The notes under the pieces are model-generated. The model was not told the DNA's origin. It made no database searches and saw only the letters and a program-made list of their open reading frames with translations. A stretch of DNA of 64,000 bases from UBA7330 sp043554545 (GTDB taxonomy: Bacteria; Bacteroidota; Bacteroidia; Cytophagales; Cyclobacteriaceae). Shown here one piece after another: positions 44,264 to 51,941 of the stretch (position 1 is the stretch's first letter; the number at the start of each line of letters is the position of its first letter). The DNA lies in the NCBI GenBank assembly GCA_043554545.1, contig CP121337.1, forward strand, positions 2,356,001 through 2,420,000, read 5' to 3'. Both the position numbers and the translations under genes were made by a program.

Positions 44264-45442
44264 ATGTTAAAAACCCCAAGAATTCATAGCCTGGATGCCC
44301 TTAGAGCAATCGCTATGATTCTTGGGGTTTTTTTACACGCATCAATTGCCTATAAAGTCATTGCCCAACCTGTTTGGCCCCACGACCCGGACTATCAATC
44401 AATAGGCTATGATTATTTATACTTTTATATTCATAGTTTTAGAATGGAAATCTTTTACTTAATTGCTGGCTTATTTGGAAGGCTGCTGTGGCTTCGAATT
44501 GGATTAAAAAAATTCGTTATTCACCGTATCAAAAGAGTCTGGGTTCCATTTATCGTATGTATAGTTTTACTAGTTCCCATTACAATCACTCCGTTTATTT
44601 ACTATCGTGAATTTTCAGTCACACAAATACATTCTTGGAGTCTATTTTTAACATCTACGAAGCAGTCATTTAGCAGCTGGAATGGAATGGCACACCTTTG
44701 GTTTCTCTATTACTTGATGATGATGTATTTCATTATGATGATTATTTTAACTTTTAGGGAAAATGAGAAGATTAAAAAAATCAAGGAGCGAATTGATTAT
44801 CTATTTTTATCAACCATCAAGAAACCCCAGAACATTTGGGTATTTATAGTTATGAACTTTGGTGTACTTCTCACTTTTGATTCTTTGCTTGTTGATGCAT
44901 ATACTGGAGTTTTCCCTCAATGGAATAGGGTATTGTATTATGGACTCTTTTTTGGATATGGATGGTTGCTTCACAAGCAAATTGATTTTTTATATTTTTA
45001 TAAAGAAAGGACAAAATTATATTTGATTTTTGGTGTTTTGTTATCTTTTATTGTGTTCACATTTTCAGGCATCACTCGTTTCACATTACCTGATGTTATA
45101 CTTAAACTTTTGATCTCAATTCAAACCTGGCTTCTAGTTCTGGGATTTCTAGGTCTTTTTCTATTGGTTTTCTCTAAAGAGAATAAGCCATTGCGGTTTA
45201 TTTCAGATTCTTCCTATTGGCTTTACCTCATTCATATGCCAATAGTGGCCTGGATGCAAATGTTCCTGATAGGCTCAGTAGTTCCTCCAGAATTACGGTT
45301 TTGGTTAATCAATACAGTTACTATAGGGTTTGCATTGATTACCTACAGGTATTTTGTGAGATATACCTTTATTGGTAGGGTTCTGCATGGAAGAAGAAAG
45401 AGAAGAGAAAATATGGAGCCAAGAAAAATGACAGTCAGTTAG
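44264..45442 (+). CDS. Membrane acyltransferase (acyltransferase 3 / OpgC-like)
   Basis: 392 residues and about ten membrane segments. The N-terminus IHSLDALRAIAMILGVFLHA (about 8-27) holds the R and H typical of acyltransferase-3 proteins. YFYIHSFRMEIFYLIAGLFG, HLWFLYYLMMMYFIM and the C-terminal SSYWLYLIHMPIVAWMQMF complete the family pattern. It likely O-acylates the surface glycan with acetyl or succinyl groups. It starts 27 bp after the giant esterase gene. Its first 24 codons contain a 21-bp terminator-like inverted repeat, so its expression may depend on read-through. Confidence 0.88.
   Translation: MLKTPRIHSLDALRAIAMILGVFLHASIAYKVIAQPVWPHDPDYQSIGYDYLYFYIHSFRMEIFYLIAGLFGRLLWLRIGLKKFVIHRIKRVWVPFIVCIVLLVPITITPFIYYREFSVTQIHSWSLFLTSTKQSFSSWNGMAHLWFLYYLMMMYFIMMIILTFRENEKIKKIKERIDYLFLSTIKKPQNIWVFIVMNFGVLLTFDSLLVDAYTGVFPQWNRVLYYGLFFGYGWLLHKQIDFLYFYKERTKLYLIFGVLLSFIVFTFSGITRFTLPDVILKLLISIQTWLLVLGFLGLFLLVFSKENKPLRFISDSSYWLYLIHMPIVAWMQMFLIGSVVPPELRFWLINTVTIGFALITYRYFVRYTFIGRVLHGRRKRRENMEPRKMTVS
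44269..44334 (+). terminator. Long terminator-like hairpin inside the acyltransferase start
   Basis: Left arm 44269-44290 (AAAAACCCCAAGAAT, bulged T at 44284, CATAGC) pairs without mismatch with the right arm 44312-44332 (GCTATG, ATTCTTGGGGTTTTT). That is 21 bp, a 21-base loop (44291-44311), and seven T's ending at 44334. Structure and T-run are those of an intrinsic terminator for the esterase operon, yet it begins 5 bases after the acyltransferase ATG at 44264. Confidence 0.8.
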
Positions 45443-45455
45443 ACGATACTTACGC

Positions 45456-46139
45456 CTATTCCTTAATTATTTTATAGGTTCCAAATGACTGTCCCATTGA
45501 ATTGAAGATTTTTAAAAAATACAAGTTTGGTTTGTACCCATTCAGGGAAATCTTAAATTGATTTAAACCATTTTCGACCTCATCTGAGATTTTAAAGATT
45601 TCAGTCCCTTTAAAATCATAAATTAAGATGCTGATAGACTCTGGTTCTTCAATAGATAGATGAACAGTTAACTCATTTTCATCATTTATTGGATTAGGAA
45701 ATATTATTGACCTACCGGATGACTCCACACTCACACGCTTGATTTCAGAATAATCAAACTGACCATCAAAATCAGTCTGCTTCAATCTGTAATAAGATAT
45801 TCCACCACGAGGAGAACGATCAATAAACTCATAATTGATTTCATTATTGCTATTTCCACTCCCCTGAATGATGCCTACAGGTTCAAAATCTATTCCGCTA
45901 TTTGATCGCTCAATGGTAAAAAAATCATTATTAATCTCAGAAACAGTTACCCACTCTAAAAGAACACCTTCCACTTTTGTGTTAGCCTTAAAATAGAGCA
46001 GTTCAATGGGCAAAACTGCAGAAGAAAACCCCAAAGAGTAGCCTGACCCTGATCCTGTAAAAAATTTACCTTGAGCTTTCGAGAAATTTGCAAAAAGAAT
46101 AAATCCCACGCATATAGATAATATTAAATATTTCTTCAT
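45456..46139 (-). CDS. Small secreted protein with T9SS sorting domain
   Basis: 227 residues. Signal peptide LSICVGFILFANFSKAQ. A short low-complexity start (GKFFTGSGSGYSLGFSSAVL) leads into PIELLYFKANTKVEGVLLEW and ISYYRLKQTDFDGQFDYSEI, the beta-sandwich that often precedes T9SS tails. The C-terminal sorting domain is at about 148-227 (IIFPNPINDENELTVHLSIE ... NLYFLKIFNSMGQSFGTYKI). It starts within the stop of the SUMF1-type gene upstream (4-bp overlap), so the two are expressed together. The role is probably structural at the cell surface. Confidence 0.75.
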   Translation of the reverse strand: MKKYLILSICVGFILFANFSKAQGKFFTGSGSGYSLGFSSAVLPIELLYFKANTKVEGVLLEWVTVSEINNDFFTIERSNSGIDFEPVGIIQGSGNSNNEINYEFIDRSPRGGISYYRLKQTDFDGQFDYSEIKRVSVESSGRSIIFPNPINDENELTVHLSIEEPESISILIYDFKGTEIFKISDEVENGLNQFKISLNGYKPNLYFLKIFNSMGQSFGTYKIIKE

Positions 46140-47662
46140 TGTGCTGTTCTTACGGCTCTGAAACCATTAATTCTATCGCGATTCAAGCCTGAAAATGAAC
46201 CAACACTAGCATTTGATCTGCTCGAAACTCTAATATCAGTATCAGATAAACTATTGAATCCACCACCCCTTCTACCTGCTCCCAATGAGGTCGTAACTCC
46301 AGAAACTGAATATCCGGGCCAATCTACATTATCAGCGTAACCATTCGTATTTAATGAACCGTCCCCGTGACTACCTACAAATCCTGTTGCATCATCATGT
46401 ACTGATACACACATTTCCCAAAGGTTACCACTTAACTCCATCACTCCATAATAGCTGGCTCCTGCATCTTCCCTTGTTCCTGCTCCGGGAGTACCTATTC
46501 CAATAAAACCAGGCCATCCTGACCTTAACGGACCATCTATACTATCTCCTAATAATACATTGCCGGTTGTTGTTTCAACAATAGTTCCATCAGCAATTAA
46601 ATCTCTTGAATCTGCAGAATTATACAAACTTGTACCGGTAACATTTTCTCCCTGAACAGGTGACATATTACCACGAGATACTTTTTCGTATTCAAGCTCT
46701 GTCATAGGTCTGAGACCAGCCCAGTCTGCATATGCAACTGCATCCATCCAACTGAGAAAGTTAACAGGTCGATGAGGGGTAGAAGTTGAAAAGTTAGGAT
46801 GTGCACCAGAAATCGTATGCCTGCTACTACCATTCATATTTGGGTACCTATTGCTGGCCTGTGTGCTAGTAAGCATATTCAGGAAATCAGCATATTGACC
46901 TTGAGTGGTTTCATACTTCATGCTATAAAAGTCATGAAAACCTTTTGGGTAACCCGTATCCGAGCTATTATCTGATAATGTACATCCACTACAAATCTCC
47001 CAAAATGGGAAAGTACTGCTTATGGCAAAAAGATCTCCGGCATTTTGGCTTACATCCAGTGCGCCCTCAGAACCAATTGATAGTGGAATTGGGTTTCCGA
47101 CCACCCATGATCCATTAGTGAAACTCCCAGCATCACCAGTACTTCCCGAACCAACAAAAAACGCAGCTTCAGGTATATATACCATTTCGATTCCGAAGAC
47201 ATTTATCTCCACAAAATCATCATCATCTATGGGGTTACCAGTACTTTCATCCTGTGCCCCATAATCCCACCTTAGACTTAGAGGACTTAGAGCAACATCA
47301 CCGGAACCAACTACATCTCTTTGAAGGAATACGCCAACCAGATCTGTGGCTAAACTTAGTTCAAAGCCAGCTGGGACAACATGTCCGGATCCATTTAATA
47401 TAAGATGCCTCCAGGTATTGTCACCGCCATTTGCAATAGGTACCCGATACTTCATAAAAATCCATACGGCATCATGATTTATTACGTCCCTGAAAGAATT
47501 TTCCCAACTAATATCGAATTGAATTGATACTAGATTATTAGTTTCGTCTTTATTACCAGTGGATATATTTGAAATAATAAGATTGTTACCCAATAAATCG
47601 TTAGAAACAACACAAAAGAAAAGTAAAACAAACAACTTATACATTCGATAAATAAACTTCAA
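46136..47662 (-). CDS. Secreted SUMF1/FGE-sulfatase-domain protein
   Basis: 508 residues with an N-terminal signal (LFVLLFFCVVSNDLLG). The N-terminal 150 residues are beta-rich (VSIQFDISWENSFRDVINHD, AVWIFMKYRVPIANGG). The SUMF1-type domain covers about 165-508: VFGIEMVYIPEAAFFVGSGS, SMKYETTQGQYADFLNM, PVNFLSWMDAVAYADWAGLR, PMTELEYEKVSRG, YYGVMELSGNLWEM and RRGGGFNSLSDTDIRVSSR. The paired catalytic cysteines of true formylglycine-generating enzymes are not in the expected place, so it is more likely a surface-binding or structural member than the sulfatase-activating enzyme. It is translationally coupled with the T9SS protein downstream. Confidence 0.8.
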   Translation of the reverse strand: MKFIYRMYKLFVLLFFCVVSNDLLGNNLIISNISTGNKDETNNLVSIQFDISWENSFRDVINHDAVWIFMKYRVPIANGGDNTWRHLILNGSGHVVPAGFELSLATDLVGVFLQRDVVGSGDVALSPLSLRWDYGAQDESTGNPIDDDDFVEINVFGIEMVYIPEAAFFVGSGSTGDAGSFTNGSWVVGNPIPLSIGSEGALDVSQNAGDLFAISSTFPFWEICSGCTLSDNSSDTGYPKGFHDFYSMKYETTQGQYADFLNMLTSTQASNRYPNMNGSSRHTISGAHPNFSTSTPHRPVNFLSWMDAVAYADWAGLRPMTELEYEKVSRGNMSPVQGENVTGTSLYNSADSRDLIADGTIVETTTGNVLLGDSIDGPLRSGWPGFIGIGTPGAGTREDAGASYYGVMELSGNLWEMCVSVHDDATGFVGSHGDGSLNTNGYADNVDWPGYSVSGVTTSLGAGRRGGGFNSLSDTDIRVSSRSNASVGSFSGLNRDRINGFRAVRTAQ

Positions 47663-47741
47663 ACAAATGAATTTAATTATTCAACAAAATATTAAAATTT
47701 AGGCTTTTTAAATTTAATTATTATAATCCATCATACCAATT

Positions 47742-48800
47742 ATGATTAATAATCTTTTAGGAATTAATAGCCTCAAGGACAGCAGGTTGAAATGGATAGA
47801 TATGGCAAAAGGTCTTGCCATTATTTTGGTTGTATTCAGACATATCGTCATTGGTCTTTCTAGGGCGGGTTTAGAAATAGGTACAGTATACGAAGCTGCC
47901 TCTACAATAACTTATAGTTTTAGAATGCCCCTGTTTTTTATATTATCAGGCTTCTTCCTAAGAAAAAGTATAGAGAAAAGGAAATTCAATCAATTTCTTA
48001 ATTCAAAATTTAGCACACTCCTCTACCCTTATCTGGTCTGGACTTGCATACAAATATCCATTCAAATCTACTTTGCAAACCACTTAAACTCAGATAGAAG
48101 CTTTGAAGACTATATTTTCATCTTAATAGCACCTCGTGAAATTGATCACTTTTGGTTCATTTATGCACTTTTCAATATTTCAATTACCTATTTTTTATTC
48201 ATAAGAATATTCAAGAACAAGAAGTGGATGATTTTTCTCATCGCCATCGGGATGTACCATTTAGGGCACTACTTGAAAATAAACGTATTACAGGATGTAT
48301 TAAATTTCTTTATTTATGCAGTCATTGGTGATATTATATCATCATTTATCCTAAACCCCTCAAATGAAGCAAGAATTTCATCTGTTAAATTCCTACTACC
48401 ACTAGCATTAATATTCATCGGATCTCAATGGATATATTTGAATTATCAGGAACTAAATCATTTTCTATACGGTCTGATTGCACTAACGGGAAGTCTATTT
48501 ACACTTTCAATATCTTTTGTTCTTGGAAATATTCGAATGCTAAACTGGATTAGAATCATTGGGTATCACTCACTTTATATCTACATCATGCATGTTATGG
48601 TAAGTGCAGTGGTAAGAGTAGTCGCTATTAAGTTTCTTCAAATTGAAAATGTGACTATTTTAGCATTTAGCTGTTTGGTATTTGCATGCATAATCCCAAT
48701 TATTTTCTATAATCTAACTCGTAACACGCCATTTCAGCTCATTTTTACACCAAAATTCAGTATTTTGCAGAGCAAACATATAGGTCAAAAACCAAAATAA
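47742..48800 (+). CDS. Membrane acyltransferase family 3
   Basis: 352 residues and about ten hydrophobic segments. LKWIDMAKGLAIILVVFRHI has the catalytic His after the first helix, ITYSFRMPLFFILSGFFLRK the conserved PLFFxxSGFF, and DHFWFIYALFNISITYFLF the third motif. Such proteins O-acetylate exopolysaccharide or lipid-linked sugars. It lies 16 bp before the UbiA-like gene and may belong to the same operon as the arabinose-donor cassette. It differs from the acyltransferase at 44264, which is of the OpgC-like branch. Confidence 0.88.
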   Translation: MINNLLGINSLKDSRLKWIDMAKGLAIILVVFRHIVIGLSRAGLEIGTVYEAASTITYSFRMPLFFILSGFFLRKSIEKRKFNQFLNSKFSTLLYPYLVWTCIQISIQIYFANHLNSDRSFEDYIFILIAPREIDHFWFIYALFNISITYFLFIRIFKNKKWMIFLIAIGMYHLGHYLKINVLQDVLNFFIYAVIGDIISSFILNPSNEARISSVKFLLPLALIFIGSQWIYLNYQELNHFLYGLIALTGSLFTLSISFVLGNIRMLNWIRIIGYHSLYIYIMHVMVSAVVRVVAIKFLQIENVTILAFSCLVFACIIPIIFYNLTRNTPFQLIFTPKFSILQSKHIGQKPK

Positions 48801-48816
48801 TTACCGCTAATATTGC

Positions 48817-49674
48817 ATGATTTTAATTGACCAATTAAGGGTTAAACACTGGGTAAAGAATTTATTCATTTTCATTCCCTTATTAGTATCCGGAAACTTC
48901 CTGCATGAAATATTGTTTTTTGAAACACTTGCTGTTTTTGGCGTATTTTGTTTGGCCGCGAGTCTGATCTACACCATTAATGATATTGTTGACCTACCTA
49001 AGGACAGGTTAAATGAAAAGAAAAAAAACAGACCCATTGCCAGTGGTTCTCTAACCGTTTATCAGGGTTATTTTATTTCACTTGTGCTGCTTATAGTTAT
49101 TTCCATCAGTTACTATTTCATTAATGAGAAAGCCTTTCTAATAATAGGTACTTACGTACTTCTGAATATTCTATATTCAACATGGCTAAAAGCGATTCCA
49201 ATAATTGACATATCGGTTATATCTATTGGATTTGTATTGCGGGTACTCAGTGGTGTTTTTGCTGTTAATCTACCCTTTTCACAATGGCTGATCATTATGA
49301 CGTTTACCCTATCCATGCTACTTGCATTAGGTAAAAGAAAAGGAGAATTAATGCTGGCAATGGATGAAAAAGATAAAAGAAAGTCTATCAAGGGCTATGG
49401 AATGGAATTCATCAATAATATGCAAATCATCTTTTCGACCATCACGATCACTGTTTACATCATGTATACAGTCTTTAATGATAGTTACCCCGGGAATAAA
49501 GAATACCTGGTTTATTCGTCTCTCTTTGTGATCTTAGGCATATCCAGGTATTTCCAACTTTCTGATTTCAAAGATATTGTTGATGACCCCATAACCATCT
49601 TATATAAAGATAGATTTATACTGGCTACCGTGATATGCTGGGTTATTTACTTAGGAGCATTTATTTATATCTAG
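48817..49674 (+). CDS. UbiA-family polyprenyl-phosphate phosphoribosyltransferase-like
   Basis: 285 residues and about nine helices. LRVKHWVKNLFIFIPLLVSG is the N-terminal signature shared with decaprenyl-phosphate phosphoribosyltransferase (Rv3806c type). The first Asp-rich motif is SLIYTINDIVDLPKDRLNEK followed by KNRPIASGSLT, the second is around STWLKAIPIIDISVISIGF, and LALGKRKGEL is the conserved cytoplasmic loop. In this family the enzyme attaches phosphoribose from PRPP to a polyprenyl phosphate. The next two genes encode the oxidase and reductase that convert the product to polyprenyl-phosphate arabinose, 4 bp and 29 bp downstream. Context and motif agree. Confidence 0.85.
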   Translation: MILIDQLRVKHWVKNLFIFIPLLVSGNFLHEILFFETLAVFGVFCLAASLIYTINDIVDLPKDRLNEKKKNRPIASGSLTVYQGYFISLVLLIVISISYYFINEKAFLIIGTYVLLNILYSTWLKAIPIIDISVISIGFVLRVLSGVFAVNLPFSQWLIIMTFTLSMLLALGKRKGELMLAMDEKDKRKSIKGYGMEFINNMQIIFSTITITVYIMYTVFNDSYPGNKEYLVYSSLFVILGISRYFQLSDFKDIVDDPITILYKDRFILATVICWVIYLGAFIYI

Positions 49675-49678
49675 CAAA

Positions 49679-51007
49679 GTGAAAAAGCAGCAAATAACAA
49701 GTTGGACCAACTATCCAAAAATTGAGGCAAATCTTAGCAAGTTTTCTTTTAGTAAGGAGGTTGAGAACATTCTATATAATTCTACTTCAATCATAGCAAG
49801 AGGAAATGGTAGATCTTATGGAGATGCCTCACTAAACCAGCATGTAGTATCCTGTTTGCAGTTCAATCACATCTTGGAATTTAACACCGAAACAGGCATA
49901 TTTCACTGCCAATCTGGTGTGCTGCTCAGTGATATTTTAGATATCATTGTTCCAAAAGGTTGGTTTCTACCCGTAACACCGGGCACAAAATTCATTACGA
50001 TTGGTGGGGCCATCGGATCTAATGTGCATGGAAAAAACCACCACGCCGATGGATCATTTTCTAAGCATGTCATTGATTTTCAATTACTGAAAGGTAATGG
50101 CGATGTTGAAAATATAAGTGAACGTTCAAACCCTGAACTATTCAACCTCACTTGTGGAGGTATGGGGCTTACAGGAATTATTCTGGAGGCAAGAATACAA
50201 CTTAAAAAAATTGAAACTTCCTTTATCACGTTCAAATCTATAAAAGCCAGGAATCTGGATGAGATATTCAGTCTCTTTGAAGCGTACAAAAAACATACTT
50301 ATTCAATGGCGTGGATTGATTGTCTGCAAACGGGGAAAGCTATAGGTAGAAGTATCCTAATGCTAGGAGAACATGCTAAAAAAGGTGAATGTAAAACTCA
50401 AAATAATTTACTGAACTCAAAAAACAAAACACTCTTTAGAATGCCAATAAATTTACCCTCCTGGTTAATGAATCGGTATTCAATCTCCTTATTTAATTTC
50501 TTCTATTACCACAAGCAATTTTCAAAGGAAGTAAATAAAATAGTTCATTATGATGGTTTTTTTTACCCTTTAGATTCTATTCTTGAATGGAATAAAATGT
50601 ATGGAAAGACTGGCTTTGTTCAATATCAATTGGTATTACCTATGAAAAAGAGTAGGACTGGCTTAGAGGAAGTATTAGGGACAATTGCTGAGCATGGATT
50701 CGGGTCTTTTTTGGGGGTACTGAAGTTGATGGGTAAACAGGATAATGAAATTTCTTTTCCAATTGAAGGATATACTTTAGCATTAGATTTTCCAATAAAA
50801 AAAGGATTATTTGAATTCCTAAATCAACTTGACCAGATCGTATTAAAATATGGAGGCAGACTCTATCTATCTAAAGATGCCAGAATGTCAAAAGAGATGT
50901 ATTGGAATAGCTACCAATCAATAGAAGAAATTGCAAAAAGTCTTGATAACATTGATCCCAAGAAGAAAATGTCTTCACTATTAGCATCACGACTAGGTTT
51001 ACATTAG
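49679..51007 (+). CDS. DprE1-like FAD-dependent oxidase
   Basis: 442 residues starting at GTG 49679, 4 bp after the UbiA-like stop. FAD-binding region: IIARGNGRSYGDASLN (about 40-55), KGWFLPVTPGTKFITIGGAI and GSNVHGKNHHADGSFSKHV (about 102-138), the signature of VAO-type DprE1 enzymes. FIKK/GKTGFVQYQLVLPM and LSKDARMSKEMYW are the substrate-domain pieces. It oxidises polyprenylphosphoryl ribose at C2; the partner reductase is the next gene. The family also includes alditol oxidases, but the neighbours decide for DprE1. Confidence 0.86.
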   Translation: MKKQQITSWTNYPKIEANLSKFSFSKEVENILYNSTSIIARGNGRSYGDASLNQHVVSCLQFNHILEFNTETGIFHCQSGVLLSDILDIIVPKGWFLPVTPGTKFITIGGAIGSNVHGKNHHADGSFSKHVIDFQLLKGNGDVENISERSNPELFNLTCGGMGLTGIILEARIQLKKIETSFITFKSIKARNLDEIFSLFEAYKKHTYSMAWIDCLQTGKAIGRSILMLGEHAKKGECKTQNNLLNSKNKTLFRMPINLPSWLMNRYSISLFNFFYYHKQFSKEVNKIVHYDGFFYPLDSILEWNKMYGKTGFVQYQLVLPMKKSRTGLEEVLGTIAEHGFGSFLGVLKLMGKQDNEISFPIEGYTLALDFPIKKGLFEFLNQLDQIVLKYGGRLYLSKDARMSKEMYWNSYQSIEEIAKSLDNIDPKKKMSSLLASRLGLH

Positions 51008-51036
51008 ACAGACTTATATCAACTACAATTAATAAA

Positions 51037-51762
51037 ATGAAAATTCTCATTCTAGGAGCCACTTCCGACATAGCCATGGCAATTGCCACTGAATTCGCAA
51101 AACATAAATTTGACGTCTTACTTGCTGCTAGAGATTCAACTAGAATGATTCCATTTTCTAAAGATTTGAAAATCAGGTATGGAATTGAAACATCAATTAT
51201 CGAATTTGATGTCTTAGACTATCCATCACATAAATCATTTAGAGAAAAATTACCTAATACAATAGATATAGTCGTTAGTGCCTTTGGTTATTTAGGTGAT
51301 CAGGAAGATGGGGAATTAAATTGGGTGGAAGCAGAAAAAATCATCAACACAAATTTTACCGGAGCAGTTTCTATTCTTAATCAAATGGCCATCTATTTTA
51401 GCAAACTAGGTAAAGGGTCTATCATTGGGATAAGTTCAGTAGCAGGTGACCGGGGTCGTGGATCCAATTATTTATATGGGAGTGCAAAAGCTGGGTTTAG
51501 TACATATCTGTCCGGATTGAGAAATAAGCTATCGGGGAAAAAGATCAATGTAATTACAGTAAAACCAGGGTTCGTAGCGACAAAAATGACGGATCATCTT
51601 GATTTACCCAAACCTATTACAAATACTGCGGAACAGATAGCTAAGCTCGTGTATCAAGCCTATTTAAAAAACAAGTCAGTAGTATACCCCGTGTATTGGA
51701 AGTGGATTATGTTAATCATCAAATTAATTCCTGAGTCAATCTTTAAGAGATTGAAACTTTAG
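51037..51762 (+). CDS. DprE2-like short-chain dehydrogenase
   Basis: 241 residues, classical SDR: KILILGATSDIAMAIATEFA (cofactor loop), DIVVSAFGYLGDQ, IIGISSVAGDRGRGSNYLYG with catalytic Ser and Tyr, and SAKAGFSTYLSGLRNKL with the Lys. GFVATKMTDHL and a hydrophobic C-terminus (WKWIMLIIKLIPESIFKRLK) match the DprE2 tail. It should reduce the keto intermediate to polyprenylphosphoryl arabinose. It is 29 bp after the DprE1-like gene; nothing else in the cassette follows. Confidence 0.86.
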   Translation: MKILILGATSDIAMAIATEFAKHKFDVLLAARDSTRMIPFSKDLKIRYGIETSIIEFDVLDYPSHKSFREKLPNTIDIVVSAFGYLGDQEDGELNWVEAEKIINTNFTGAVSILNQMAIYFSKLGKGSIIGISSVAGDRGRGSNYLYGSAKAGFSTYLSGLRNKLSGKKINVITVKPGFVATKMTDHLDLPKPITNTAEQIAKLVYQAYLKNKSVVYPVYWKWIMLIIKLIPESIFKRLKL

Positions 51763-51941
51763 GTTTTTTTTATTCTGATATTTTACCCTTCTCAGTGAAT
51801 CAAATTTATGATTTTTTAATTTTTCAATATTAAAATTGGAATTTATATAAAGCTTTCAGTTATCCGAAACAATTTTGATACTTTTCTGGATATTTGAATT
51901 AAATTAGATTTCAAACTAAAAGCTAACCTAATCTTTTTGCC

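Noticed and set aside
46136..47662. SUMF1-domain protein as the formylglycine-generating enzyme for the two sulfatases
   Set aside because: It is secreted, lies in another region and lacks the expected catalytic cysteines. The real enzyme is probably elsewhere in the genome.
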